64,000 bases of DNA, taken from contig NC_081409.1 in the NCBI RefSeq assembly GCF_030272615.1, positions 532,806,291 through 532,870,290 on the forward strand, in the 5' to 3' direction. The stretch is from Cryptomeria japonica (lineage: Eukaryota > Streptophyta > Pinopsida > Cupressales > Cupressaceae). Position 1 is the stretch's first letter, and the number at the start of each line of letters is the position of its first letter. The notes under the pieces are model-generated. The model did not search any database, was not told the DNA's origin, and saw nothing but the letters and a program-made list of their open reading frames with translations. Of this stretch, positions 42,148-55,616 are shown in pieces. Made by a program: the position numbers and the translations under genes.

Positions 42148-42399
42148 TACAATAAGAGATTGAAAAAGATAGTGGAGAGAGAAAATGTGAAGGTGGATGA
42201 GAACCTTGGAAAAAGATCATTTCAAGTTGTTATGATGATGGACAACATATTGTTTTAACTCATATTCAACCTAAAGAGCCCAAGTAGAATGATCTGGTAG
42301 AGATAGTTAACCCAGATGTTGTTGTTGTTGGTGAAGGAGTGCAGGAACCTAATAATCAGAACAATTAGAAGACTCCAAGGTATGTAAAACTGAATCATT

Positions 42400-44024
42400 C
42401 TAAAAATCAGATTATTGGTGATAAGAAAAAAGGTGTAATTACTAGAAGAAGGTTAGCTATTGAAGAAGTATGTTTGATTTCTAAAGTTGAACCTAGAGAT
42501 GTTGTTGAAGCTTGCAAAGATGAAAATTGGATGAGAGCTATGGAAGAAGAACTAGATCAAATTGAAAAGAATAATACTTGGGAATTGGCAACTAGACCTA
42601 AGGATAAGAATGTTATTGGTACTAAATGGGTATTCATAAACAAATTGAATGAAGCTATTGAAGTTTTCAGAAATAAAGCTAGTCTAGTTTTCAAAGGATA
42701 TTATCAGAAAGAAGGAATTGATTATAAGGAGACTTTTGCTCTAGTGGCCAAACTTGAAGCTGTTAGACTATTACTTACTTATGCTTCTTATAAATATTTT
42801 GAGGTATATTAGATGGATGTCAAATCTTCCTTTTTGAATGGTGATCTTGAGAAAAAATTGTACATTGAGCAACCAGATGGATTTTCACTGTTAGATGATA
42901 GAGACATGGTATGTAAACTAAAGAAAGCTATTTATGGATTGAAACAAGTCCCTAGAGCCTAGTATGCCAGAATAGATAAATATTTGTTGAAATTGAGATT
43001 TAGTAAAGGTGTTGCTGATAGTAATTTTTACTTTAAGATGGAAAATGATAACATCCTGATTGTTGATGTCTTTGTTGATGATATTATCTTTGGAGTTGAT
43101 GATGATTTGAGCATGAAGTTTGTCGGTGATATGCAGAAAGAATTTGAGATGTCTATGATAGGTGAGATGAATTTTTTCTTAGGTTTGCAGATTTCATAGA
43201 TTAGAAAAGGTATATTCATATCTCAAACTAAGTATGTGAAGGAATTACTAAAGAAGTTTGGATTAAATGACTCCAAACTGGTTGGAACTCCTATGGTGAC
43301 TAGTTGTAAATTATCTAAGAATGATGAATTGCCTAAAGCTAATCAAAATTTGTATAGATCTATGGTTGGTGGACTACTATATCTTACTCAGACTAGACCA
43401 AACATTATGCATGCTATGTGCATGGCTGACATATATCAAGCTAATCTGAAAGAGAGTCATGTCACTATTGTTAAGAGGATATTTAGATACCTGAAGGGAA
43501 CTATGGATTATGGCTTATGGTATCTAAGGAATGATGATCTCATGCTATGTGCCTACACTGATGCAAATTGAGTTGGTGATGTTGATGACCAAAAGAGAAC
43601 TACTAGTGAAGAATTATTTTTGGGCAAAAAGTTGGTTTCATGGGCTAGTAAGAAACAAGATTCAGTGTCCTTATCTACTACTGAAGCTGAGTGTATTGTT
43701 GTTGCTTGTAATTGCACTCAGGTAGTTTGGATGAAGCAAATGTTGAAGGATATTAGAGTTATTTATGATGAGCCTATTTTTATATACTACGATAATTCTA
43801 GTTCTATTAACATGTCAAAGAATCTGGTGCAACATTCAAAGACTAAGCATGTGTCAATCAAATATCATTACTTGAGAGAGAAAGTCAGTGAAGAGAAGGT
43901 AAAGGTGGAGTATGTATCTACAAAGGAACAAATAGCTGATATTTTCACTAAACCTTTGCCTGTAGATGCATTTGTCTACTTAAGAGACAAGTTAGGGATA
44001 TCCACCCCTCCTGATGAGAACTAG
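42400..44024 (+). pseudogene. pol: Copia A reverse transcriptase and RNase H
   Basis: One frame through 44024 with four stops and no frameshift. It shows the linker (ITRRRLAIEEVCLIS), then RT motifs ([48 protein letters not shown]) and copia RNase H (LSTTEAECIVV, YYDNSSSI, KTKHVSIKYH, ADIFTKPL). Stops: TAG 42810 (before MDVK), TAG 42961 (Trp position), TAG 43197 and TGA 43569 (Trp position); all fit C-to-T or G-to-A changes. The catalytic VDD remains. Confidence 0.9.
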
Positions 44025-44326
44025 ATGCATTGAGTTGCATCAATCCGGTGGACTTCAGAGCTTTATCCTTTTATCCAAATTAATGTGTTGGTGTTGCTCC
44101 TCTACTGGAATAGTTTGTGTTTTGGGGAAACATTCTCATATCTTATATTCTAAGGGGGAGAGTAAGTTTGGAGATCTTTGGCATTGTTGTCAAAGGGGGA
44201 GAGAGATCATGTGAAAAACCACTTTATATGTCCTGATCTTAGGGGGAGTTTGCTGGAGATATCTTCTTTCTTTGCATTGATTGTTTTTCACATTCATATG
44301 TTGCTATCAATGCCAAAGGGGGATAT
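44025..44326 (+). other. Copia A 3' region with repeated polypurine tracts
   Basis: Four GGGGGA(G) tracts (near 44154, 44196, 44231, 44316). The last, AAAGGGGGA at 44315-44323, abuts the LTR and is the likely functional PPT. Confidence 0.7.
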
Positions 44327-45380
44327 TGTTGGATATTATTGGTCATTGTTGCTGCTAGGATATGTTGTTGTCATTGATGTCAACATATTCTAGTTTCTTT
44401 CTCCAGTGATTATAGATTGGGAAGATCTTATGATTTGGTTTGTAGTTTGGTTTTACTGATCACTGTTTTGCAGAATTTGGTATATATTCTGGTGTGATCA
44501 GATCTTGTGCTGAGATTTTGGGATATTTCTTGGGATGGTCTTGTGTATCTTCATTTCAGATGGATCATGATTTGGTGCTCCACAAGTTATCTTTCTTTGT
44601 GACAGTTGTTGATTGGTTGTGTTCTTGAGCTTTCAGAAATTGACTGATCAAGATTTGATAAGTGGTGTTGGTGCAGCTATTCTTGATGATTATAACATGC
44701 TTGCTAGTGTTTCCTAGTCTTGTCCCATTTTTTTTGGTGATCTGCATTGATCGTTGTGTGAGCTATTGATGGTTTCTATGAACTGGTGATTATTTTTGTG
44801 TTATGTGATTTTCTTGGTGGTGTAGCGTGTTGCAGTTCATCTTGGCATGATTTTCGATGGAGTTGAGTGTTTGGGAATTTGTTTTAGGTCCATTTTATTC
44901 TATGTAAGTCATTATATTAGTCTGGTGGTTGATCTTTGTATCATGTGTTGTAATTTTGTAATTGAGGGTTGAGGGTTTAGTCGACCTTGTTATCAAGGTT
45001 GATGATTTGTATATATAGGTGAGATATTAATTTAATTTAGGTGTAGGTGCTATGTTTGTATTATTAGAGAGAGGTATATGTGCAAACAAGTTATTTATCC
45101 TTCAGTGTTGTGATCAAGAAGAGATTGGTGTTGGAGAGCAGACATCTTTACTTAACCAGAACTATAACCAGGCATTTGGAGATGCTATTCTTTCAATTCA
45201 TTTCTTTTGGATTGTAGTCTAAATCTTATTGTAAGTTAGTGAGACTTCCCTGAGGGTTTTAGCCTTCTGGGCCATCATCTTTTGAGCACTGAGCTCTAGC
45301 CAGTGTGCCTGAATGCATGTGTATTCCCCATTGTGATATTTTCACATACTATTGCAGTGTATCATCTTACTATGTGTAGG
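44327..45380 (+). repeat. Copia A 3' LTR
   Basis: Starts TGTTGGATATTATTGG after the PPT. TATA box TATATATAGG at 45010-45019. The 3' end is lost at a junction with an inverted LTR near 45381. Confidence 0.75.
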
Positions 45381-46370
45381 TTCTATTGGAATCCAAGAAA
45401 ACTGAGAAGGGGGGGGGTGAATCAATGTTTTACTGGTAAAGTTAGTTTTGAACTTATTCCTTATTAACCAGTTAACAGTAAATAAAATTAGAATGTATAC
45501 ATAAAATAACACAATGAAAGGCAACACCATAACACCAAGATTTATACGTGGAAAACCTTGCAAAGGAAAACCATGGTGGGGATGATACCCACAATATCTA
45601 TATACTTGATCAATGCATACAAATATTATATAAGAGGGTCTACACATGTAGAAAGGCCAACCGCCTAGAGCTCACTGCTCAAACATAAAATATAGGAAGT
45701 CGCACTGACTTATAGAACATTTACAAGTGTTTACAAATGAAAGTGAGCTTATAAATAGCATCTGACCATGTTGGATAAGTTCTGGTGAATGCTTCGATAA
45801 CCTCCTCTATATTCCAGTTTTCTGATACTCTATTCTGCTACCGGTTAAGCTGTGCACATGAAAATACACACAGTCAGTTCCAATTACATACCAAAATGCA
45901 TACCAAAACTCACTGAAATATTCACAATCAAAATTTTGCATTCCATCTCACACATCTAATCTATCACTGAAGTGATCTTCTTAAATATCCTTCCAACTTA
46001 ACCATGTCAGCTTCAACAAGAAATATAAACAAGTCGCCTTTCGGAACATAATAAAAATTAAATATAAATCCAATGGACATGTTGGCCATCACACGTTACC
46101 ACAAAATCCATGAAGACATAATCAGGACCAAAATATTTCCTAACTGGGTCCTATCCATTACTTGGTTCTATATACACATTACTGGGATCTGGACATGTTA
46201 CCGAGATCAAGACTTAGCCAAGATGAAGTGAGTGTCATTGTCAATGCCAGTGTAAAGAAATGTGAATACCAATATTAGTTAGTGCAATGCATGTCGGTTA
46301 ACCAAACAATGAAACCATACACCCTGAGATGATGAGTTGCCATCAATGACAACCCAAAATGCCATTAACC
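45381..46370 (-). repeat. Copia-type LTR fragment, inverted
   Basis: TATTGGAATCCAAGAAAACT then a G8 run and GTGAATCAATG is the reversed end of a copia-type LTR. The other end, GAGTTGCCATCAATGACAACC, resembles the reversed LTR start. Confidence 0.6.
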
Positions 46371-46600
46371 TTGTCGGATGAGTGTCAATTGCAACTAGGT
46401 TCCCACCATGGGTTTTCCCTTAACCAAGTTTTCCACGTCAAAATATTGGTGTTGTGTGTTGTGCTTTCAATTTGCTTATCTATCTTATTACTATAGTTTA
46501 TCAGATCCATGTTTTGTGATTAAGTTTTATATTCTAGTGAAGACTGATTCACGCCCCCCTCCTCTCAATCTTCCTTCTTGGCTACTGCTAACAATTTTTG
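46371..46600 (+). repeat. Copia-type LTR 3' end fragment
   Basis: GGTTCCCACCATGGGTTTTC, TTCCACGTCAAAATATTGG and GATTCACGCCCCCCTCC are the typical plus-strand tail of these LTRs; compare 16780-17000. It lies head-on against the previous inverted fragment. Confidence 0.6.
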
Positions 46601-46935
46601 AGTTTCGACTCCTCTTGTTTAGTTTTCTAACTAGGAATCTAACTTTGAATTCATGAATCTTAAATGAAGCAATACATTAATACAAACTATAAAAAGAAAC
46701 TATTATTCACAAGTAATTATTGCTTGAGATTAAAACTAAGGTATAAATTTTACATAAATAAAGGAACATTAACAAATCAACTACTTTGGAGTGGTATTAT
46801 CTTGAAAGAAAACTATGATAGTAATTAAAACTCTAAAACTTGAACTAAATACATGAAAGTACTATTTGTTTGGAAACTATGATACTTGTAAAATATAACT
46901 TATGAAAAAGATTCAATCTACTCGTATGATTTAAT
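46601..46935. other. AT-rich flank of copia B
   Basis: 335 bp of AT-rich sequence, no ORF. Similar in style to 60895-61200 across copia B; probably the same host repeat. Confidence 0.4.
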
Positions 46936-48212
46936 TGTTAGGATAACCGGTGATCAACTAAGAGGGGCGGGTGAATCAGTTGTTAACAGATTATAACTTA
47001 TAATCCACAATATGACCTTAAACAAATCAAGTACTAGTAAAGCACAGACAGATGCCGGTAGGAATATATATCGATAAATAATACAACTTAACAATTAACT
47101 AGATAATCAATGTAAAGAAACCATACCACATAACACCATGATTTGTACGTGGAAAACCCAAAAAGGGAAAAACCATGGTGGGAAACCCACCCACTATCAG
47201 ATAATACTTCTAATGAAAGTATGTGTTACAATGAGGGGCATGCACTTGCAAGAAGGCACACTACCTAGAGCATACTGCACATTACAAAAGAGTCTCACTA
47301 ACTATAGAGAGACTACAACCTTCTCAAGATAAATGGACAACAATCCAATAGAGTGAACTGCTGGAAATAGCATCTACTATGCCTGATTATAGTTTCGGTT
47401 AAGATCAATGCCGGAGGACTAAATCCTTTTCTGAATCCAATTTGATCACCAATGATTGATCAACTCCTCTTCCTGAATGATATTACAATATTCACACATT
47501 ACATTCCTTGACCATGACCTTTCCAATAACCATGATACTTTACAAAGAGTTTCTACCTCTTATTTATACAAACCCTAAGGCCTAAACCAATTAGGTCGGC
47601 CACCTAAAGATATTACAATAATATCATTACATAATTCCTTACTACAATGATATGCCATGTCAGCTTAAGACCAAAACAATAATAATCAAATCTATAGAAC
47701 ATCTCGAATCATCTAAGTAACGTGTAGAGTGCATGCTAGCATGATACCGATCCATAACCTAGATAGCTATTGGACCTATTCTGGGTCCATCACGCCAAAG
47801 CAATGTCTTCAAGCAATTGAAGCACAATCAACAAACATCTTCAGCATCCTAAAATCCATGAAGAAGCTGCACCAACACCAATTATGTATCTTGTCACAAT
47901 TCCTCAATGAAATTTGTGCCGGTAAAGCCTTAAACCAGTAACAGTAAGGGTTTACCAGAGTGTATGATAACATCCAATTACCAAGCCAATACCAACTGAC
48001 CAAAACATGCTCATGGAGCATATAACACATGAGATCAAATATACTTCACTGATCCAAACATGCTGGAAGTGTCAATAGACATTCTCTTCTATCGGTAACA
48101 CTACATCTTCTACCGGTAACCTGTCTTCCGGTAACCATCCATAATAGTTAGTGTTGGCATCAATGAAAAAATATCAATGCAACACATAATCAATTCATCC
48201 TTAATGCCAAAA
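46936..48212 (-). repeat. Copia B 3' LTR
   Basis: Plus strand TGTTAGGATAACCGG...; the end reads CCAAAA instead of the CCAACA seen in the partner. TATA box TATAAATA on the minus strand at 47561-47568. Confidence 0.88.
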
Positions 48213-48543
48213 ATCTCTCCCTTTGGCATTGATGGCAACACTAGATGTGAAAAATATCTAAGTACCAAGAAGTGCCAAAACAAGTCTCCCCTTGAGAATG
48301 ATATCCCTGTAAGGCTCTAAACAAATCTCTCTCCCTAATGTATACAACTTTTCTTAATTTTCACATCAATATCTCTCCCCCTTTGACATCAATGGTAGAA
48401 ACCTGACAAAAATATCAAAGCAATGATATAAACCTCTAAATCTCAAAGCTAACTACTCCTCCTGAGTAGTAGCTCCATTCATCAGTGCCAAAATGAATAA
48501 TGTTTTAGATAATGCATGCCAGACTGATGACAAACTTCATCAA
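48213..48543 (-). other. Copia B PPT and 3' region
   Basis: PPT AAAGGGAGAGAT (minus) at 48213-48224 next to the LTR, with further purine tracts at about 48285, 48330 and 48370, mirroring copia A. Confidence 0.7.
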
Positions 48544-50340
48544 TCAAGCCTCTATCGGAGGGGTAGAAATCCCTAACCTATCTCTCAAATATTCAAATGA
48601 TTCCTTAGACAGTGGTTTAGTGAATATGTTTGCAATCTGTTCTTTAGTATTCACATAAACCAGTTTGACTTCATTTGCTTCTACCTTGTCCTTCAGAAAG
48701 TTATAGTTTATTGAAATATGCTTAGTCTTAGAGTGAAATATTGGATCCTTAGACATGTACTCAATAGCTACAGAGTTATCACAGTAGATAACTACCAGTT
48801 CACTACAATTTACGCTGATATCCTTCAACATTTGCTTCATCCACAAAACTTGAGTGCAATTAGTTGTTGCTGCAACATACTCAGCTTCTACAATAGATAA
48901 AGAAATGCATGACTATTTTCTACTTATCCATGAAACCAGTTTCTTTCCAAGAAAGAAAGATCCACCAGAAGTGCTCTTCCTATCATCAGTATCACCTGCC
49001 CAATCTGAGTCAGTATATGCACATAAAGTGAAATCATCATCTCTAGAATACCATAAACCATATTTTGTTGTTCCTTGCAAATACCGAAATATCCTCTTTA
49101 CTGCACATTCATGATTTTCTTTAGGATTACTTTGATATCTTGAAACAATACTTACTGCATTCATAATATCAGGTCTAGTCTGAGTTAGATATAACAGACC
49201 ACCAAACATAGATTTATACCTTGTGAGATTTATCAGTGTAGAAGTATCCTTGGTAGATAGTTTCTCACTTGTATCCATAGGAGTACTTACCGGTTTGGAA
49301 TTCTCCATACCAAACTTTTTCAACAATTCCCTCAGATACTTAGTTTGACAAATAAAAATCCCTTTGTTAGTTTGAGTAATCTGCAAACCTAAGAAAAATT
49401 TCATCTCACCAATCATGGACATTTCAAATTTATTTTTCATGTTGTTAGCAAATTCCTTGCACAATTTATCTTCACCTCCAAAAATGATATCATCAACAAA
49501 AACTTCAATAATCAAAATATCATTATCAGTGATCTTATAATATAGATTACTATCAACACTGCCTTTAGTAAAACCAAGTTTCAAAAGATATTTATCCAAC
49601 CTTGCATACCAAGCTCTAGGAGCCTGTTTCAAACCATATAAACCTTTCTTCAATTTGCAAACCATATATTTATCATCTGTCAATGAAAATCCATTAGGTT
49701 GCTCAATGTAAACTTCTTCCTCAAGCTCACCATTCAGAAATGCACATTTAACATCCATTTGATAAACCTTATAGTTCTTATAAGCTGCATAGGCAATAAA
49801 TAGTCTAACAACTTCAATTATAGCTACAGGTGCAAATGTCTCACCATAATCAATTCCTTTCATTTGAGAATATCCTTTACAAACCAATCTAGCCTTGTTT
49901 CTTATAACTTGACCATCCTCATTTAGTTTATTCCTAAAAACCCATTTAGTAACATTCTTTTTTTTATGTCAGAGAACTAAAGACCAAGTTTCATTCTTTT
50001 CTATCTGATCTAATTCATCTTCCATAACCTTTAACCAATGTTTATCCTTACAAGATTCAATAACATTTGTTTATTCAACTTGAGAAATAAGACATACCTC
50101 TTCATTTGCTAGTTTTCTTCTTGTCATAACTCCCTTTTTTCTATCTCCAATAATTTGATCTTCAGAATGATTTAATCTTACATACCTAGGTATCTTTTGA
50201 ACTTCAGGTTCACCACTCTGATTATCAATCATAGTTGAATGTTCTAATTAAGCCGGTGTAACTGTTTCAGCTTCCTATACCGGTTGAGGTATTGCCGGTT
50301 CTATTATGATCATTTCCACTACCAGTTCCCTGTCATATGA
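48544..50340 (-). pseudogene. pol: Copia B reverse transcriptase and RNase H
   Basis: RT is largely intact: 324 open codons (48913-49887) with [47 protein letters not shown] and [13 protein letters not shown]. RNase H follows ([10 protein letters not shown], then CISLSIVEAEYVAA, YCDNSVAIEYM, IANIFTKPL) after one TAG at 48913 where Gln is expected. The upstream part to 50340 holds the Pro/Ser linker with several stops. Confidence 0.9.
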
Positions 50341-51608
50341 TATAGAATGATTTTTGTACTATTCATCCACTTTCACATTAGCACTCTCAACAATTTTCTG
50401 CAATCTTTTGTTATAACATCTATATGCTTTGCTTTGAATTGAATAACCAAGAAATGTTCCTTCATCACATCTAGGATCAAACTTTCCAATTGAATCATCT
50501 CTTTTGATGTAGCATTTACTTCCAAAATTTTTGAAATACTTAATAGTAGGTGTATGTCCAAACCATAGCTCATAAGGGGTCTTACCTATTTCACCTTTGA
50601 TGTGAACTTTGTTGAATGTGTAGATTGTTGTACTCACTGCTTCTCTCTAGTAGATATAAGGTAATTTGGCTTCCATTATCATGGATCTAGCTGCATCCAA
50701 AATGGTTTTGTTCTTTCTTTCAACTACTCCATTTTTCTTAGGAGCCCTAGGTGCAGATAGTTGTCTCCTGATTCCATTTGTCTCACAATAACTATTAAAT
50801 TCATGAGAAGTGAACTCACTGCCATGATTTGATCTTAGACATTTAATTTTCAATCCAGTTTTTGTTTCAACCTTCGCTTTAAAGATCTTGAATTTCTCAA
50901 AAGATTTAGACTTCTCCTCTAAAAAGTCACCCACATCATTCTAGAATAGTCATCAATAATCAACATGAAATACCTATCACCTTGAAAGCTTCTAGTCCTT
51001 GTTGGACCACATAAGTCAGTGTGAATCAAATCAAGTACATAATTAGATTTATCATGTATTCTCTTAAAGGAACTTGTAACTTGCTTACCTAATTGACATT
51101 CCTTACATACCAAATTATGAGGCTTCATAATCTTAGGTATATCTCTAATTGCCTTAGTTTAACTAATCTTAACAATGCAATCAAAATTAACATGACATAA
51201 CCTCCTATGCCATAGCCAACTCTCATCAATATGAACAATCAAACATGTCTTATTACTAGTGTTCAAGTGAAAGATGTTACTTCGTGTCTGAATACTAGTT
51301 GCAATTTCCAAACCAGTCTTGTTAATGATTTTGCATTTTCTATCTTTAAACAGAAGTTGAAAACCCTTTTCAACCAATTGACCAACACTTAAAAGATTAT
51401 GCTTCAAACCTTCTACATAATAGACATTATCAGTGTTATGCTTGTCATCCAAAGAAATAATACCTCTACCTTTGATCATACATGCCTTGTCATCTTCAAA
51501 TCTGACTTGACCTCCATTGTATTCTTGCAGGGATAGAAATTTCCCTTTATCTCCAGTCATATGATGTGAGCATCCACTATTAATTACCCATTCATCTTTT
51601 ATCTTCAA
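50341..51608 (-). pseudogene. pol: Copia B protease end, GAG-pre-integrase and integrase
   Basis: Protease motif INSGCSHHMTG (Asn where the catalytic Asp of DSG is expected), GAG-pre-integrase LWHRRLCHVNF, zinc-binding CKECQLGK, integrase core HTDLCGP..., second motif degraded to SNHGSEF, Glu in NGVVERKN. A single frameshift near 50920-50935 divides the frame; further stops are at 51159 and 50647. Not functional. Confidence 0.88.
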
Positions 51609-51800
51609 CTTTAGCTGCTAGGGCCTTCTCTTCAGTCTTGATAGCCGGTTCCAGTTCATCTTCCTTCAAAGCATAGATTACCCATTCCTTTCTATTTCTG
51701 GATCCACTAGCAGAGTCTTCTACTAGTTAATCTCCAGAGTCATATGTTACACCTTCCTTTCCTCATCTTCTATGTAGCAATGCTTGTTTTTCTTGAATCT
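51609..51800 (-). pseudogene. Copia B gag-protease linker, right of protease
   Basis: In-frame remains with several stops (RFKKNKHC...) between the protease and the R insertion site. The reading resumes at 58598 beyond R. Confidence 0.5.
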
Positions 51801-51805
51801 ATATC

Positions 51806-52450
51806 TTAGTACTCCTACTCGTTTGAACTCATTAGACTCATATTTTATTATTGTTTGTTTTTAGTAGATACATTACCATGATGTGTTGTTCAGACTTTTA
51901 TGACATTATTTCATGCTTTATCTAGATATGAGATGAGTAATTTAGTTACAGTATTTTAGTACTTGTGATTTATGACATTTTATGGATTATTGCTATGTAC
52001 TGACATTTTACTTTATCTATGCAATGTGTAATTATATGTTGTGTGTCTGCGAGTGTATTGGATGCAAGGGGACAATTTTCCTTCGCTCATTTTGGTGAGA
52101 TAGGGAATGTTGTGATTCTCCTTCATTGGTGTGTATGTTGTGTTTTCTATATTGTTTATATGCATGTGTGGTCTGGTGATGCAGGCTATTGTAGGTACAA
52201 GTACCGGGTAGGTATGGGGTATCATCTCCACCTGGCTTCACAGGTCTGAGCGTGCCTTATATTTTCTGATGGAAGTGGAGGAGATAGTAGTTGACCCTAT
52301 TTTTACTCAGTTACACTCTTGTGAGTGTCATCAGTTGGTCATCATGTCAATTTGTTCGACTTTCGTATTTTGTTGTTTGATCTTCTTATGAGTATTTGCT
52401 TGAGGTTTGTTCAGTTTGTGTGTTTTAGTGTATTTAATTAATAATTAAAT
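51806..52450 (+). repeat. R LTR start, left arm of a 640-bp inverted repeat
   Basis: Pairs with 53335-53985 in opposite orientation, with many substitutions. Both arms give a similar 76-codon chance ORF (52019-52249 and 53541-53771). Confidence 0.85.
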
Positions 52451-53334
52451 TTATTTCTAAGGTAAATAAACCATTTCACGGAGATATAATTAAAATACCA
52501 CCATATCCAAATACTGGAACAAAATCAAACAAGAGGGAATGATTTCTTTGGTAAACCCCATTCCTCCCAAATCTTGAAATTTCCATACACAATAAAAATC
52601 TTGACAAATTTTCCATAAACTAGAAATTATCTTTAGGAATGGATTTTAACCAAAATCAAGAAATAATCAGACAGGATTCCAAATTTGACAAACACCTTAA
52701 TACACACAACATTCAAAGAGATAGAAGAAATAGAAATATTTTCCTAAATAAAAATCAAAAGAAGCCACCCAACTTGGTATAGCTTTCCTGGAAGAATTTG
52801 TAGAAGAGCCCTAATCTTTCCAATAAATTTCTTCTCCTAATTTCTTGACCCATTTCCTGTGTCCCCTAAAATAATGACCTATTCCTCTTTTTAAACTAAA
52901 ATTCTAGCTTGAATATCTTTTTCTCAAAAACCTAAATTTAGAATAAAAGCAATTTTATTTTCTTTTCTAATATTCTAATCAAGGATAAGTTAACATAGAA
53001 TAATTAAAAATTATTATTCTTTCTTTCCTTTTCTCATATAGTTCTAATTAATTTTCTAAATAAAGAAATTAAAGAAATACTTTAATTCTAATTAATTCTT
53101 TTATTCATTTATTCTTTTATTCTTTTATTAATTTATTCTTTTGTTTATTTAAAATTCTAGGAAATAATAAATACAATTAATCTAATTTATTTTTCCACTA
53201 AAATTTAAATAAAATATATTTCTAACGATATGCAGCTTGCAACTTAATTTTAATAATTTCTTTTAATTAACTAAATTTATAATCTCAATGCATAAACACA
53301 TAATTCCCCAAAATACCAACTATGGGATAACTCC
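52451..53334 (-). repeat. R LTR interior, minus orientation
   Basis: AT-rich LTR body. 52451-52560 is the reverse complement of 56232-56350 (AAATCATTCCCTCTTGTTTG on the minus strand), which identifies it as LTR sequence. No ORF. Confidence 0.65.
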
Positions 53335-53985
53335 ATAAATTTAATTAATTAATTAAATACACTAAAACACACAAACTGAACAAACCTCAAGCAAATACTC
53401 ATAAAAAGATCAAACAAAAAAATATGAAAGCCGAACAAACTGACAGGACGACCAACTAACGACACTCACAAGAGTGTAACTGAGTAAAAATAGGGTCAAC
53501 TACTATCTCTTCCACTTCCATTGGAAAATATAAGGCACACTCAAACCTGTGAAGCCGGGTGGAGATGATACCTCGTACCTACTCGGTACTTGTACCTACA
53601 ATATCCTGCATCACCGAACCACACATGCATATAAACAATATAGAAAACACGGCATACACACCGATGAAGGAGAATCACAACGTTCCCTATCTCACTGAAA
53701 TGAGTGAAGGAAAATAATCCCCTTGCATCCAATACACTCACAAACACACAACATATAATTACACATTGCATAGATAAAGTAAAATGTTAGTACATAGCAA
53801 TAATTCATAAAATGTCATCGATCACAAGTACTGAAATACTATAACTAAATTACTTATCTCATATCCAGATAAAGCATGAAATAATGTCATAAAATTCTGA
53901 ATAACACATCATGGTAATGTATCCACTAAAAACAAACATTAATAAAATATGAGTCTAATGAGTTCAAATGAGTAGGGGTACTACA
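53335..53985 (-). repeat. R 3' LTR start, right arm of the inverted repeat
   Basis: On the minus strand begins TGTAGTACCCCTACTC after PPT 53986-54000 (TTTTGGGGGGGAGAA). Confidence 0.85.
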
Positions 53986-54019
53986 TTCTCCCCCCCAAAA
54001 CTAGGCTTACTCCTGAAAG

Positions 54020-55464
54020 CCTAAAACAAATAAGAATACAACTCTCTCATCTTCACTGCATCCTCCCAAGTCACTGAGGTCTCATCATTTGGGTCTCATA
54101 GGACCCTTACCTAGTCGATGGTGCGACCCCTGAGGATCAACTTGGTGGTCATCCACCGCTGTAAATACTCTATGGGATCTCCCTACATCTCCCACTGTAG
54201 GCTCTGATGTTGCTGGCCTTTGACTACCTATATTGTGGAAAGGCTGAGGGCACTGCATGGCTCTATGACCAAACTGCCCACAAGAGAAGCAAGCTCCTCT
54301 TCTTGGTCCTCTATTACCTATTGGCCCACTAGACTGCTGGAAACTTCCTTGGCTAGGGGTATGAGATTCACTCTGCGAGGACTGCCCTGAAGGGCCCTGA
54401 ATTTGTTTCTATTTTAATGGTTGTTGTTGTTGCTACTGCTGTCCACCCTTAGCGGGTGTTTGAGGAGTCCTAAATGGTGCAGCTGACTGGGAATGATTTC
54501 CTCAAGCTCTATTCCCACTGGAAGGTGCACTCCCTATCTGCACACTTGGCTGACCACCAAGTGCACGACTAAGGTTCAGCTCAACTAATCTAGCTTTCGC
54601 CATGGCTATCTCAACTAAAGGTGGCTCAAACACCCTCACTCCTCGACTAATGTGGTCATTTAGCCCCCTCAAGAAGTGTTGGACAAGCATAGCTTCATCA
54701 TTACCAATCCTGACATACTATTTGAGCTTATAGAACCTATGCTCATACTAGTTTATTGTCATCCCATACTGACACAAGGCATAGAACTCATTTGCTTGAG
54801 TTTGCCTCCATTGGGGTGAGAGAAATCATGCCCTAAATCTCTCCAGAAATAGCTCCCATGTAATGGTGTTAATGCATACACCGCTCTTCTCCTCCTCTAG
54901 TCTCCACCAGATCAAAGCAAAATTATTGAGATGCATAATAGCTCATCTCGCCCTAGAATTTCTACTGTATGGAAACATGGCGAAACACCAGTCCAAACTG
55001 ATGAGCCAGGTCTCTGTCTCGAGACTAGTACCCATACTATCAAAGTAAGAAGGATTGGACCTCATCAAGTCCTTTATGTGACCCAAAGAAAGTGGATCTC
55101 GGTCAACTAGAATCTCTCTCCTCCTAGGTGATCTCTCCCTCTCTCTCTCCTCTGGAACCTACTGAAGCAGTTCCTCAACCTGAGCATGAATACACTGCTC
55201 AAATTTAAGCTTTTGGCCTAACCTAGCCAGAACCTCCTGAAACATCTGTCTCAACTCTTCCCTTTTGGGAACATGTTCTCCTGCATGCTGAGAATTCTGA
55301 TGAACAGACTATTCTGGCTCTAGATGAATGGATTGTTCCAGCTCAACACTCACATGAGTGGGTAGTGGTGAAGGACTATGATGGTTAGAACCATGGCTCC
55401 ATCCTCCACCTCTGTCTCCTTTATGACCACCCGTACGACCACCTCCTCTAGCTTTCCTAGCCAT
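54020..55464 (-). pseudogene. gag: R gag fused to chromodomain-like tail (pol deleted)
   Basis: Gag starts at ATG 55464 (MARKARGGGRTGGHKGDRG). The capsid-like region is recognisable (WLISLDWCF, FLRGLNDHISRGVR), with the CCHC knuckle CFSCGQFGHRAMQC near 54246-54300. Several stops (e.g. 54502) interrupt it. After the knuckle the reading passes, without protease, RT or integrase, to a segment near 54020-54170 reading TSVTWEDAVKMRELYSYLF, like the C-terminal chromodomain of chromoviruses. A deletion of about 4 kb of pol is the simplest explanation, making this a non-autonomous derivative. Confidence 0.7.
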
Positions 55465-55600
55465 GACCTGGTACCATAAAAGAGAAAATGATTCAAGTTT
55501 TCAGTAAGGATAAGACAAGAGAGATACAAACATTCAGACCTAAGAAAGATGGTCAACCAAAAGGCACACAACAAACCCAGAGTACCCAGTGTTGAAACTT

Positions 55601-55614
55601 GGGCTCTAATACCA
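55601..55614 (-). other. R primer binding site (tRNA-iMet type)
   Basis: Minus strand TGGTATTAGAGCCC, 2 nt from the LTR end at 55617. Confidence 0.75.
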
Positions 55615-55616
55615 AA

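Larger units (their letters stand above)
42148..45380 (+). mobile_element. Copia A, 5'-truncated Ty1/copia element
   Basis: Retains the 3' part of pol, a purine-tract-rich 3' region and the 3' LTR. The 5' LTR, gag and integrase are missing; the left end abuts the R-family LTR remnant. Confidence 0.75.

Noticed and set aside
52019-53771. Two near-identical 76-codon ORFs on opposite strands (52019-52249, 53541-53771)
   Set aside because: They are the same stretch of inverted R LTR arms, not genes.
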